Positions 34,267 through 41,166 of a stretch of DNA of 64,000 nt are shown here, piece after piece. The notes under the pieces are model-generated. The model did not search any database. It had not been told where the DNA came from and saw only the letters and a program-made list of their open reading frames with translations. Location: NCBI RefSeq assembly GCF_000389965.1, contig NC_021191.1, forward strand, positions 4,217,501-4,281,500, written 5' to 3'. The position numbers were made by a program, and so were the translations under genes. How positions within the stretch are numbered: position 1 is the stretch's first letter; each line of letters opens with the position of its first letter. Source of the stretch: Actinoplanes sp. N902-109 (GTDB lineage: Bacteria; Actinomycetota; Actinomycetes; Mycobacteriales; Micromonosporaceae).

Positions 34267-35913
34267 ATGGCCATCGACGCGACACCGTCCCGCAACCCCG
34301 ACAACATGACCTGGCGGCCGATGCAGCGTTCGACCCGTTTCGCGGTGTTCGTGGCGCTGGCCGTGACCGTCTTCTACATGGTGTTCCTGCTGAACCCGGC
34401 CTACCGCGGGAACACCTGGGTGTGGATCCTGGTGCTGTTCGCCGAGGGGATCACCATCTTCAACGCGCTCGCGATGTGGTGGACCGTGCTGGTCCACAGC
34501 CCGCACCCGGACCCGCCCGAGGTCTACGCCTGGCGCCGCCGGCTGCTCACCGGTGACCTGAAGCCCACGATCGACGTGTTCATCACGGTGTACGGCGAAC
34601 CGCTCGAGATCGTGCTCGTGACGGTCCGCGCGGCCCGGGACATGACCGTCGAGCACAAGACGTGGATCCTCGACGACGGCGACAGCGACGAGGTGTGCGC
34701 CGCCGCCGAGCGCGAGGGTGTCGGTTATCTGCGCCGCAAGGAACACCTGCACGCCAAGGCCGGCAACATCAACGCCGCACTGCGCCGCACCGACGGCGAG
34801 TTCGTCGTGATCCTGGACGCCGACCACGTGCCCAGCCCGGACTTCCTGGTCCGCGCGCTGCCGCACATGCAGGACCGCGGTGTGGCGTTCGTGCAGACCC
34901 CGCAGGCCTTCCCGAGCGCCCGTGGGCTGGTCGCCGAGGGCTCGTCGGAGTCGCAGAAGATCTTCTACGAGCTGGTGCTGCCCGGCCGCAACTACTTCAA
35001 CGCCGTGTTCTGCGTCGGCACCAACGTCATCTTCCGCCGGTTGGCGCTGGAGCAGATCGGTGGCATGTACATCGCCAGCAACTCCGAGGACATCTGGACC
35101 TCGATCGAACTGCACCGGCGTGGCTGGCGCTCGTGGTTCATCCCCGAGGTGCTCTGCCGCGGGCTGGCCCCCGACAGCCTGCTGTCGTACTTCAAGCAGC
35201 AGTTCCGCTGGGCGTACGGGGCATTCGAGGTGATGTTGCGCGGCGGGCTGTTCCGGACCAAGGGGCTCAGCGTCGATCAGCGCTTCCAGTATTCGCTGGC
35301 CGGCGTGAACTACCTGCTGTCGCTGGCGGCGCTCGTCCTCATGTGCCTGCCCGCGGTGTACCTGCTGTTCGGGTTGAGCCCGATCCGCTCGGACATCAGC
35401 ACCTGGCTCGTCCACTACGCGCCGTTCTACCTGCTGATCATGCTGGTCACGATCATGCAGCTGGGCGGGTTCAAGCCGTCGGCGATCGTCACCAGCATCG
35501 CGGCTGCGCCCGTACACGTGAAGGCTCTGGTCATGGCGATCTTCAAGCGCAAGGTGCGCTGGACCGTGACCAACGCGGGACCCAGGGGGTTGCCCGGTGT
35601 GGAGCTGGTGCTGCCGCATGTCGCGCTGCTGCTGCTCAACCTGGTCGCGGTTGCCGTCGGGCTCAGCATGCTGCCGTTGCGCGGCACCGACGTTCCCGCG
35701 GTGGGGCTGTCGATCGGCTGGGCCCTCATCTACGTGGTGGTGCTCGGCCGCGTCGTGGCCGAGGCCGTGATCGCCCCGCAGGTCATCCGGCAGCGGCTCG
35801 AACGGCGCAAGGCCGGTGCCGCCCTCGCCCGCGCGCTGCCCTGGCCGGACCGCGGTGCCGAGGACGACGCCATGGTCAGCGCGACCGTTGAAGAGTCCAC
35901 CCCGCGATCCTGA
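34267..35913 (+). CDS. Processive GT2 glycosyltransferase, cellulose/beta-glucan synthase-like
   Basis: A 548-residue membrane glycosyltransferase. Two N-terminal helices are followed by the cytosolic GT-A domain from about residue 95: FITVYGEP, ILDDGDSDE (first Asp), VILDADHVPSPDF (DxD), SNSEDIWTSIEL (the TED-type base) and KQQFRWAYG (the QxxRW motif of processive synthases). Several C-terminal helices would form the export channel. No PilZ domain was recognised in the ~60-residue tail. It is the synthase of an operon with a GH16 hydrolase upstream and a HlyD-like protein downstream, so a secreted beta-glucan is the likely product; linkage and sugar are not readable. Ribosome site GGGAGA before ATG 34267. 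Confidence 0.87.
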   Translation: MAIDATPSRNPDNMTWRPMQRSTRFAVFVALAVTVFYMVFLLNPAYRGNTWVWILVLFAEGITIFNALAMWWTVLVHSPHPDPPEVYAWRRRLLTGDLKPTIDVFITVYGEPLEIVLVTVRAARDMTVEHKTWILDDGDSDEVCAAAEREGVGYLRRKEHLHAKAGNINAALRRTDGEFVVILDADHVPSPDFLVRALPHMQDRGVAFVQTPQAFPSARGLVAEGSSESQKIFYELVLPGRNYFNAVFCVGTNVIFRRLALEQIGGMYIASNSEDIWTSIELHRRGWRSWFIPEVLCRGLAPDSLLSYFKQQFRWAYGAFEVMLRGGLFRTKGLSVDQRFQYSLAGVNYLLSLAALVLMCLPAVYLLFGLSPIRSDISTWLVHYAPFYLLIMLVTIMQLGGFKPSAIVTSIAAAPVHVKALVMAIFKRKVRWTVTNAGPRGLPGVELVLPHVALLLLNLVAVAVGLSMLPLRGTDVPAVGLSIGWALIYVVVLGRVVAEAVIAPQVIRQRLERRKAGAALARALPWPDRGAEDDAMVSATVEESTPRS

Positions 35914-35924
35914 AGGGACGCGTC

Positions 35925-36695
35925 ATGGTGCTGCCCACGACAACCAGTTCCGGAGACGACACCGGCCCCGTCGAGGCCCCGCGCACGGCGAAGAAGACCG
36001 GCGGGGGCTTGCGCAAATGGCGGGCCCGCTTCATCGTCCTGCTGTTCCTGGCCGCCGCGGCCTTCCTGTTCTGGCGGATCAGCACCGACCGCGCCGGCGA
36101 GGCCGCACGTATTGATCTGGGCACGGTCACGCTGACCGCTCAACCCGTTCCCGTCGAGGTGGCCCAGACCGGTCAAGTGACCGCCGTCAACGTGACGGCC
36201 CAGCAACGGGTGACCGCCGGTCAGAAGCTCGGCACGATCGACGTGGTCACCACCGACTCCGACGGCGACCCGAAGATCACCAAGGTGAACGTGACGGCCC
36301 CGCGCGCCGGCATCGTCATCGACCTGCCGGTCACGGTCGGCAGCAGCCTGGCCCCGGGCCAGCCGTTCGTCAAGCTCTACGACCCGGCCCAGCTGCGCTT
36401 CGAGACCCAGGTGCCGCTCGAGGACCTGCCCGATCTCGCGGCCAGCATGACCGCCCGGCTGGAGGCTCAAGGCATGGACCGTACGGTCGCGGCGCGCATC
36501 CAGCGCGTCGTGCCGCGTGTCGACGACCCGGCCGTCGCCCCGGTCCGCAACGCCGACGCGATGACCGTCGTGCTGGTCCCGGCCGGGCCCGACCAGGTCC
36601 GCGGCCTGGTGCCGGGCATGCGGTTCACCGGCTACGTCGACACCGACACCGGTACGCCGGGCAGCCCGCGGCTGGTCTCGCTGGGGAGGTGGTGA
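35925..36695 (+). CDS. HlyD/Alg44-like membrane-fusion protein
   Basis: A 256-residue protein with a single N-terminal membrane helix (RFIVLLFLAAAAFLFW) and an extracytoplasmic part. The split biotinyl-lipoyl-like module is seen as VEVAQTGQVTAVNVTAQQRVTAGQKLGTI and ITKVNVTAPRAGIVIDLPVTVGSSLAPGQPFVKL, shown here in two parts. A beta-barrel part follows (LRFETQVPLEDL). Its place 11 bases after the GT2 stop parallels BgsB beside BgsA and Alg44 beside Alg8, so it probably helps polymer export or synthase activity. The end of the gene overlaps the next start region (GTGA at 36692-36695). Confidence 0.8.
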   Translation: MVLPTTTSSGDDTGPVEAPRTAKKTGGGLRKWRARFIVLLFLAAAAFLFWRISTDRAGEAARIDLGTVTLTAQPVPVEVAQTGQVTAVNVTAQQRVTAGQKLGTIDVVTTDSDGDPKITKVNVTAPRAGIVIDLPVTVGSSLAPGQPFVKLYDPAQLRFETQVPLEDLPDLAASMTARLEAQGMDRTVAARIQRVVPRVDDPAVAPVRNADAMTVVLVPAGPDQVRGLVPGMRFTGYVDTDTGTPGSPRLVSLGRW

Positions 36696-36697
36696 CC

Positions 36698-37183
36698 ATG
36701 GACTTCGACGTGACGGTGGAGATCCCTCGCGGCACGCGCAACAAGTACGAGGCGGACCCGGCGACGCACCGGCTGCACCTGGACCGCACGCTGTTCACGG
36801 CCACCCAGTACCCGGCGGACTACGGCTACATCGAGGACACCCTGGCCGGCGACGGCACCAACCTCGACGCCATGGTGCTGGTGCAGGAGCCCACCTTCCC
36901 CGGCTGCCTGATCCTCAGCCGGGCCGTCGGCCTGTTCCGGATGTACGACGAGCAGGGCCCGACGCCGAAGGTGCTGTGCGTGCCGGCCGGCGATCCACGA
37001 CAGTCGCACCTGCGCGACATCACCGACCTCGACCCGTTCCTGTTGCTGGAGATCCGGCACTTCTTCGAGGTGTACAAGACAGTCGAACCCGGCAAGCGCG
37101 TCACGATCGACGAGAAGCCGTGGGCCGGCCACGAGGAGGCGGAGGCGGAGATCACCCGCTGTCAGGCTCGCGCCGGCAGTTGA
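36698..37183 (+). CDS. Family I inorganic pyrophosphatase homologue lacking two active-site aspartates
   Basis: A 161-residue protein aligned without gaps over the core to mycobacterial and E. coli soluble pyrophosphatase. It keeps VTVEIPRGTRNKYE, YPADYGYIEDT, MYDEQG, KVLCVPAGDPR and FFEVYKTVEPGK. However the signature D-G-D-P-x-D reads DGTNLD (Thr54 at E. coli Asp67) and GEDAK reads GPTPK (Thr89 at Asp102). Asp67 is the proposed catalytic base and Asp102 a metal ligand. It could be a weak or specialised hydrolase or a regulatory relic. It sits in the glucan operon, where UDP-sugar supply releases PPi. Strong ribosome site GGGGAGG before ATG 36698; a GTG at 36692 overlaps the previous stop. 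Confidence 0.85.
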   Translation: MDFDVTVEIPRGTRNKYEADPATHRLHLDRTLFTATQYPADYGYIEDTLAGDGTNLDAMVLVQEPTFPGCLILSRAVGLFRMYDEQGPTPKVLCVPAGDPRQSHLRDITDLDPFLLLEIRHFFEVYKTVEPGKRVTIDEKPWAGHEEAEAEITRCQARAGS

Positions 37184-37190
37184 ACTGCCG
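37174..37190. promoter_or_regulatory. Palindrome at the end of the glucan operon
   Basis: CGGCAGTT-G-AACTGCCG is a perfect 8+1+8 inverted repeat spanning the pyrophosphatase-like stop codon, 38 bases before the next GTG start. It may be an operator for the acyl-CoA gene downstream. As a terminator its loop would be too tight without breathing. Confidence 0.4.
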
Positions 37191-37228
37191 CTCCCCGGCG
37201 GCCGATAGGCTGCGGTGGGAGGCTACTT

Positions 37229-37996
37229 GTGAGTGACGAGCTCGTGGTGACCGTCGCGGACGGTGTCGGGGTGCTGGAACTGGTCCGGCCACCCAACAAC
37301 CATGTCGACGCCCGCGTGATCGGGGAACTGGCCGATGCCGCGCTCGCGCTCGACGACGACCCGGAGTGCCGCGTGCTGGTGCTCGCCTCCCGGGGCAAGC
37401 ATTTCTGCGGCGGCGCCGACCTGGGCACCGGCGCGTTCGCCGACAACCGGGTCAGCGCCGCCCAGCTGATGTACCGGCGGGCCGCGCGGCTGTTCGACGT
37501 GCGCACCCCGATCATCGCCGCAGTGCAGGGCACGGCAGTCGGTGGCGGGCTCGGGCTCGCCTGTGCCGCGGACTTCCGGGTGGCCGAGCCCGGCACCCGC
37601 TTCGTGGCGAACTTCGTGCGGCTCGGCTTCCACCAGGGGTTCGGGCTCAGCGTCACGCTGCCCGAGCTGGTCGGCCGGCAGGCAGCCGCGGATCTGCTGC
37701 TGACCGGGCGCCGGGTGGGCGGCGCGGAAGCGGTCGCGCTCGGCCTCGCCGACCGGCTTGCCGAGCCCGGCCAGGTGCGGGAGACCGCCCTGCACTGGGC
37801 ACGCTCGATCGCAGCGGGTGCGCCGCTTGCCGTACGGTCGATCCGGGCGACCTTGCGAGGCGATGCACCGCAGCGCATCCGCAAGGCCTTGGAGCACGAG
37901 CTCGCGGAGCAGATCGTCCTGTGGCAGACGCGCGACAGTGCGGAGGGCATCGCCGCCAGCCTGGAACGCCGCGACCCGGTATTCCGCGGCGAGTGA
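37229..37996 (+). CDS. Enoyl-CoA hydratase/isomerase family protein
   Basis: A 255-residue crotonase-fold protein. The CoA-binding and oxyanion segments are present: LVLASRGKHFCGGADLGTG and VQGTAVGGGLGLACAADFRVAEPG, the latter supplying the glycines that form the oxyanion hole. The glutamates of classical hydratases are not obvious: where the second would lie the sequence reads FVRLGFHQGFGLSVTLPELVG. So isomerase or another crotonase activity is possible. GTG 37229 follows GGGAGG by 7 bases. It lies between the glucan operon and a PPOX gene, and may be co-transcribed with the latter. Confidence 0.8.
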   Translation: MSDELVVTVADGVGVLELVRPPNNHVDARVIGELADAALALDDDPECRVLVLASRGKHFCGGADLGTGAFADNRVSAAQLMYRRAARLFDVRTPIIAAVQGTAVGGGLGLACAADFRVAEPGTRFVANFVRLGFHQGFGLSVTLPELVGRQAAADLLLTGRRVGGAEAVALGLADRLAEPGQVRETALHWARSIAAGAPLAVRSIRATLRGDAPQRIRKALEHELAEQIVLWQTRDSAEGIAASLERRDPVFRGE

Positions 37997-38021
37997 GCAC
38001 CTCGATCGATATGATCAGGCG

Positions 38022-38435
38022 GTGCTTCTTCCCGACACGCTGCGCGACTTGATTGCCACCGGGCCGCTGACTCATCTGAGCACGATCAATGCTGACGGCA
38101 GTCCACAGGTGAGTGTCATCTGGATCGGTGCCGACGGTGACGATCTGGTCAGCGGCCACATGAACCGGTACGCCAAGCTGCGCAACATCGAGCGGGACCC
38201 GCGGGTGGTCCTGTCCTTCACCGCGCCTGTCGATCGCGACGTGTTCCTCAACCCGTACGCGATCATCCATGCCCGGGCGAGTGTCGAGCCGAGTGACCAG
38301 GCCTGGGACCTCCTCGACGGCCTCACCAAGGTCTATCTGGGTGCCGGCAAGGAGTTCCCGGCGCCGCGTGGGCCGGGTTACATCGTGCGCTACCGGATCG
38401 AGCGGATCGGCGGCGTCGGCCCCTGGGCCGGCTAG
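38022..38435 (+). CDS. PPOX-class F420-dependent oxidoreductase
   Basis: A 137-residue split-barrel flavin/F420 protein: LPDTLRDLIATGPLTHLSTINADGSPQVSVIW is split here into the N-terminal helix and the first barrel strands. It then has HMNRYAKLRNIERDPRVVLSF and a C-terminal YIVRYRIERIGGVGPWAG. The short form with the SPQVSVIW signature belongs to the F420-binding PPOX group (FDOR-B type). It likely reduces a small heterocycle or enone; the substrate is unknown. Start GTG 38022 was chosen because the helix begins there; the ribosome site is weak. It overlaps the convergent MerR gene by four bases. Confidence 0.8.
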   Translation: MLLPDTLRDLIATGPLTHLSTINADGSPQVSVIWIGADGDDLVSGHMNRYAKLRNIERDPRVVLSFTAPVDRDVFLNPYAIIHARASVEPSDQAWDLLDGLTKVYLGAGKEFPAPRGPGYIVRYRIERIGGVGPWAG

Positions 38436-38788
38436 GGATGGCGGGCCGCACGGTTGCCGTCGATCAGCTCGTTCAACGAGGTGAGGGTGCGCTGCAGGCC
38501 GGCGATGTGCGCCACCAGCTTGTCGCGCTCCTCGGCCAGGCGGGCGAATGCGGCGTCGGACGTTGCCGCGCTCGGTGACTGCAAGCAGGGGAGCAGGCTG
38601 ATGATGGTGGTGCTGGACAGGCCCGCCGCATAGAGCCGCTGGAGGTACGCCACCCGGTCCACGCCCTCCTCGTCGTAATGCCGGTGCCCGCCCGCACTGC
38701 GCCGGCTCTCCAGCAACCCCTGCTCCTCGTAGTAGCGCAACGACCGGACGCTGACCCCGGTCCGTTCCGCAAGCTCCCCGATCCTCAT
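38432..38788 (-). CDS. MerR-family transcriptional regulator
   Basis: A 118-residue protein. Residues 1-70 are the winged helix: MRIGELAERTGVSVRSLRYYEEQGLL and GGHRHYDEEGVDRVAYLQRLYAAGLSS. Then follow a coiled-coil dimer helix (FARLAEERDKLVAHIAGLQ) and no C-terminal effector domain. There are no metal-binding cysteines at the usual C-terminal loop; the only Cys is in LLPCLQS. GAGGAGC precedes ATG 38788. It is divergent from the enoyl-CoA hydratase gene at 38859, whose promoter carries a MerR-type palindrome, so it probably controls that gene and itself. Confidence 0.87.
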   Translation of the reverse strand: MRIGELAERTGVSVRSLRYYEEQGLLESRRSAGGHRHYDEEGVDRVAYLQRLYAAGLSSTTIISLLPCLQSPSAATSDAAFARLAEERDKLVAHIAGLQRTLTSLNELIDGNRAARHP

Positions 38789-38820
38789 CGCATGCTCCTC
38801 GTGGTGCTGGTCACAGAACA

Positions 38821-38858
38821 TTGAAACTCACATCCATGTGAGCTTCTAGCGTAGCCGC
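38821..38858 (+). promoter_or_regulatory. MerR-type promoter with 20-bp spacer and operator
   Basis: TTGAAA (38821-38826) and TAGCGT (38847-38852) are separated by 20 bp, the stretched spacing typical of MerR-activated promoters. Inside the spacer CTCACAT-CC-ATGTGAG (38827-38842) is a perfect inverted repeat. The expected transcription start falls on the ATG at 38859, so the mRNA may be leaderless. Confidence 0.7.
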
Positions 38859-39716
38859 ATGACCTTCACCGACCTGTCGGCGCTGCGCGTCGACGTCCAG
38901 CACGGCGTCGCCACCGTGACCATCGACCACCCGCCGCTCAACCTGCTCGACGCGGAGCTCGTCGCGGACCTGCACCGGTTCGTCGCTCAGGTCCGCGACG
39001 ACGACACGGTCCGGGTGATCGTGTTCGAGAGTGCCGATCCGGAGTTCTTCATCGCGCACGGTGACATGCGCTTCCTCACCGAGCCGGAGAAGCACGCCTT
39101 CCCGGACGACCTGCCGCCCGGCACCAATGTGGTCCAGGCGGTCAACGAGGCCGTCCGGTCGCTGCCGCAGGTCACCATCGGCAAGCTCGCCGGGCTGGCC
39201 CGCGGCGGCGGCAACGAGCTGCTGATGGCGCTGGACATGCGGTTCGCCGCACTCGGCCGGTCCGGCCAGGCCCAGCCCGAGACGCTGCAGGGCATCTACC
39301 CCGGCGGTGGTGGCACGCAATACCTGACTGCGCTGGTCGGACGCGCCCGCGCGCTCGAGCTGATCCTCGGCGGCGAGCTGGCCGGGGCCGAGCTGGCCGA
39401 GCGGTACGGCCTGATCAACCGCGCGCTGCCCGCGGACGAGCTGGACGGCTTCGTCACCGGGCTGGCCCGGCGGATCGCCGCCCTCGGACCGGTCATCATC
39501 GACGTGGTCAAGAACGCCGTCGACGCGGCGGACACCGCGCCGTACGACATGGCCGCCGAAAGCGCCCTCGCGGCCCGGTTCTCCCTCCCCGACGTGGCCG
39601 CGTTCGCCCGCCGGCAGCTCGACGCCGGTGTGCAGACCCGCGCGGGCGAGCTCCGGCTCGAAGAGATCCTCCGCAGCTTGCAGGCCGGGAACCAGCCGAC
39701 CTCGACGGCACCCTGA
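38859..39716 (+). CDS. Enoyl-CoA hydratase/isomerase family protein under MerR control
   Basis: A 285-residue crotonase-fold protein with VIVFESADPEFFIAHGD (first oxyanion segment) and IGKLAGLARGGGNELLMALDMRFAAL (second). The CoA-site pattern is somewhat diverged and classical catalytic glutamates are not clear. YPGGGGTQYLTALVGRARALELILGGE is the normal following helix. A C-terminal extension (~70 residues) ends in a proline/threonine tail. The divergent MerR gene and operator suggest induction by a small molecule that this enzyme degrades. No ribosome site is needed if the transcript starts at the ATG. Confidence 0.8.
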   Translation: MTFTDLSALRVDVQHGVATVTIDHPPLNLLDAELVADLHRFVAQVRDDDTVRVIVFESADPEFFIAHGDMRFLTEPEKHAFPDDLPPGTNVVQAVNEAVRSLPQVTIGKLAGLARGGGNELLMALDMRFAALGRSGQAQPETLQGIYPGGGGTQYLTALVGRARALELILGGELAGAELAERYGLINRALPADELDGFVTGLARRIAALGPVIIDVVKNAVDAADTAPYDMAAESALAARFSLPDVAAFARRQLDAGVQTRAGELRLEEILRSLQAGNQPTSTAP

Positions 39717-39795
39717 ACCTGCGGCGGTGCCGTGCCGAACGACCGTGCCGCATCGCCCCGCGCCTGCGAGCTCCGCGCCGGCCGGTGGGATCGGG

Positions 39796-40119
39796 GTGGA
39801 TGACTTGATCGGCGGGAATCGGGAAGCGGGCGTGACACTCACCTTGACGCTTCCCGTCGTCGCTTCCGGTGCACCGGTCGAGGCCGTCATCGCGTACGCC
39901 GCCTGCAGCGTCAACCGGTGTCTCATGCCGGTCACCGCCAAGACCGTGAGACTGGAGCCGCCCCGGCGCCGACCGTCGCGCACGGGGGCCGGTCCGGTGC
40001 GGGTCGCGCCGGTCACGAGCCGGGGACGGGCGTGGTCGTCTCGTAGAGGACCAGGACGTGGTCGGCCACGCTGGCCGGTCGTTCGCTGCCCTCGATCTCG
40101 GCGGTCATGCGGACAGTGA
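39796..40119 (+). pseudogene. Possible remnant resembling the DsbD/thiol-disulfide N-terminal domain
   Basis: The 296-bp gap between the crotonase stop and the MaoC stop contains a frame reading GVTLTLTLPVVASGAPVEA then AYAACSVNRCLMPVTAKTV. The end strand with paired cysteines (Y-x-x-C-S-x-x-x-C-L-x-P-V) is typical of DsbD-alpha-like domains. Nothing complete precedes it, and the frame then runs antisense into MaoC in arginine-rich, noncoding-looking sequence. I regard it as a fragment of a lost redox gene, with low certainty. Confidence 0.3.
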
Positions 40120-40480
40120 TGCGTACGCCGCCCGGGACCCTGCGGTGACCGGTCAGCCGGGCCGAGCCGCGCAGCCGGGCGCCCGCCAGAACCGGGGCGG
40201 GGAAGCGGACCCGGTCGAATCCACTGTTGACGACATGACTGACTCCGTCGACATCGACCAGTTCGGCGAGGAACGTCAAGCACAGCGACAGAGTCAACGC
40301 ACCGTGCGCCACGGTCGTACCGAACGGGCTCCCGGTGCGCGCGCGGGCCGGGTCGATGTGGATCCACCGGCGGTCGCCGGTCACGTCGGCGAAGTGCTCG
40401 ATGCGGGCTTGGTCCACCGTCTGCCAGCCGCTGGTGCCGAGGTGGTCGTGGCGCACCAGGTCGTCGATCCCGGCGAACAT
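40013..40480 (-). CDS. MaoC-like (R)-specific enoyl-CoA hydratase / dehydratase
   Basis: A 155-residue hot-dog-fold protein: FADVTGDRRWIHIDPARA carries the hydratase-2 catalytic Asp and His (D-x-x-x-x-H). SPFGTTVAHGALTLSLCLTFLAEL is the conserved glycine/histidine helix, and DRVRFPAPVLAGARLRG the usual beta strand. It should hydrate trans-2-enoyl-CoA or act on a related thioester. Its ATG overlaps by one base (TGATG) the last stop codon of a decayed DJ-1/PfpI gene, evidence that it was once the second gene of a coupled pair. Confidence 0.85.
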   Translation of the reverse strand: MFAGIDDLVRHDHLGTSGWQTVDQARIEHFADVTGDRRWIHIDPARARTGSPFGTTVAHGALTLSLCLTFLAELVDVDGVSHVVNSGFDRVRFPAPVLAGARLRGSARLTGHRRVPGGVRITVRMTAEIEGSERPASVADHVLVLYETTTPVPGS

Positions 40481-40637
40481 CAGCGGACGATCTGGTCCCG
40501 CCGGGCCGTCAGCGCGGCGGTCACGGCTTGTGGCGCGCGAGCGGGGGAGCCGGCGTCGCAGGGCGGCTGAGAACGTCGTACGGGCCGACGGCGTCCAGCG
40601 CGGTGAAACGGTCGAACAACAGGATGGCTATCTGCAC
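40480..40637 (-). pseudogene. DJ-1/PfpI-family gene reduced to its two ends
   Basis: From GTG 40637 the frame reads QIAILLFDRFTALDAVGPYD, the N-terminus of DJ-1/PfpI (isonitrile-hydratase-like) proteins. From 40569 in another frame it reads QPPCDAGSPARAPQAVTAAL and ends TARRDQIVR at a stop in 40480-40482, matching the C-terminus of the same family. The central ~130 residues (about 400 bp, including the nucleophile cysteine elbow) are missing, so the product cannot work. It shares a base with the MaoC start. Upstream lie a TetR-type palindrome and a partial copy of it. Confidence 0.6.
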
Positions 40638-40659
40638 AGGACAGTGTCTATCAGACGGT

Positions 40660-40674
40660 GTAGACAGTGTCTAC
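40660..40674. promoter_or_regulatory. TetR-type palindrome GTAGACA-G-TGTCTAC
   Basis: A perfect 7+1+7 inverted repeat, with the core GACAGTGTCTA repeated at 40640-40650, 23 bp away. It sits 23 bases before the decayed DJ-1 start on the minus strand and 90 bases before the EACC1 start on the plus strand. No TetR gene is adjacent, so the regulator is elsewhere or lost. Confidence 0.6.
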
Positions 40675-40764
40675 GGTACCGACGACCCCGTGCCTGCGGG
40701 CTTCATGGGCAGCACGGATAACCTATTCTTGGGACGGCTGCGAAAAATCGGGAGGGGCCACGGC

Positions 40765-41163
40765 GTGATCGAAATGAAGGTGTCGGTCCTCGAGCCCGGA
40801 GCCAATCAAGATCGTCTTTTCCGCACCACCAGGAATTTGCAGGAGCGGGTGCAGGAGACCCGGGTGTCGGTCCGGCGGCCGCCGGCCGTGGTGCCCGCGC
40901 CGCCTGGCACCCGGGCGGGCGACATAGCGACCATCGGCGAGTTCGTGGTGGCGGTGCAGGCGGCCGTCCCGGTCGTTGCCGCCGTGGTCCGGGCTGTGCG
41001 GCAGTGGCTGGCCGACAGTGCCCAGCCCGCCCGCAAGGTGCGCGTCGAGATCGACGGTGACGTGCTGGAGCTCGACGCCGCCACGCCCGAGCAGCAGGAC
41101 AAGATAGTCGACGGTTTTCTGCGCGGCGTGCTGGACCGGCACGAGCGCGGCGAGGCGGACTGA
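40765..41163 (+). CDS. EACC1-like small protein (effector-associated constant component)
   Basis: A 132-residue protein. After a variable basic N-terminus (~45 residues) comes a hydrophobic helix (FVVAVQAAVPVVAAVVRAV) and the short beta-rich tail VRVEIDGDVLELDAATPEQQDKIVDGFL, the hallmark of EACC1. That protein is the invariant partner of caspase- or trypsin-like effectors in actinobacterial conflict systems. GTG 40765 has a superb ribosome site (GGGAGGGG, 7 bases upstream) and a TATTCT -10-like box lies at 40724-40729. The effector gene starts three bases after its stop, so the two are one operon. Its molecular role (docking or control of the effector) is inferred from the family. Confidence 0.75.
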   Translation: MIEMKVSVLEPGANQDRLFRTTRNLQERVQETRVSVRRPPAVVPAPPGTRAGDIATIGEFVVAVQAAVPVVAAVVRAVRQWLADSAQPARKVRVEIDGDVLELDAATPEQQDKIVDGFLRGVLDRHERGEAD

Positions 41164-41166
41164 TCG

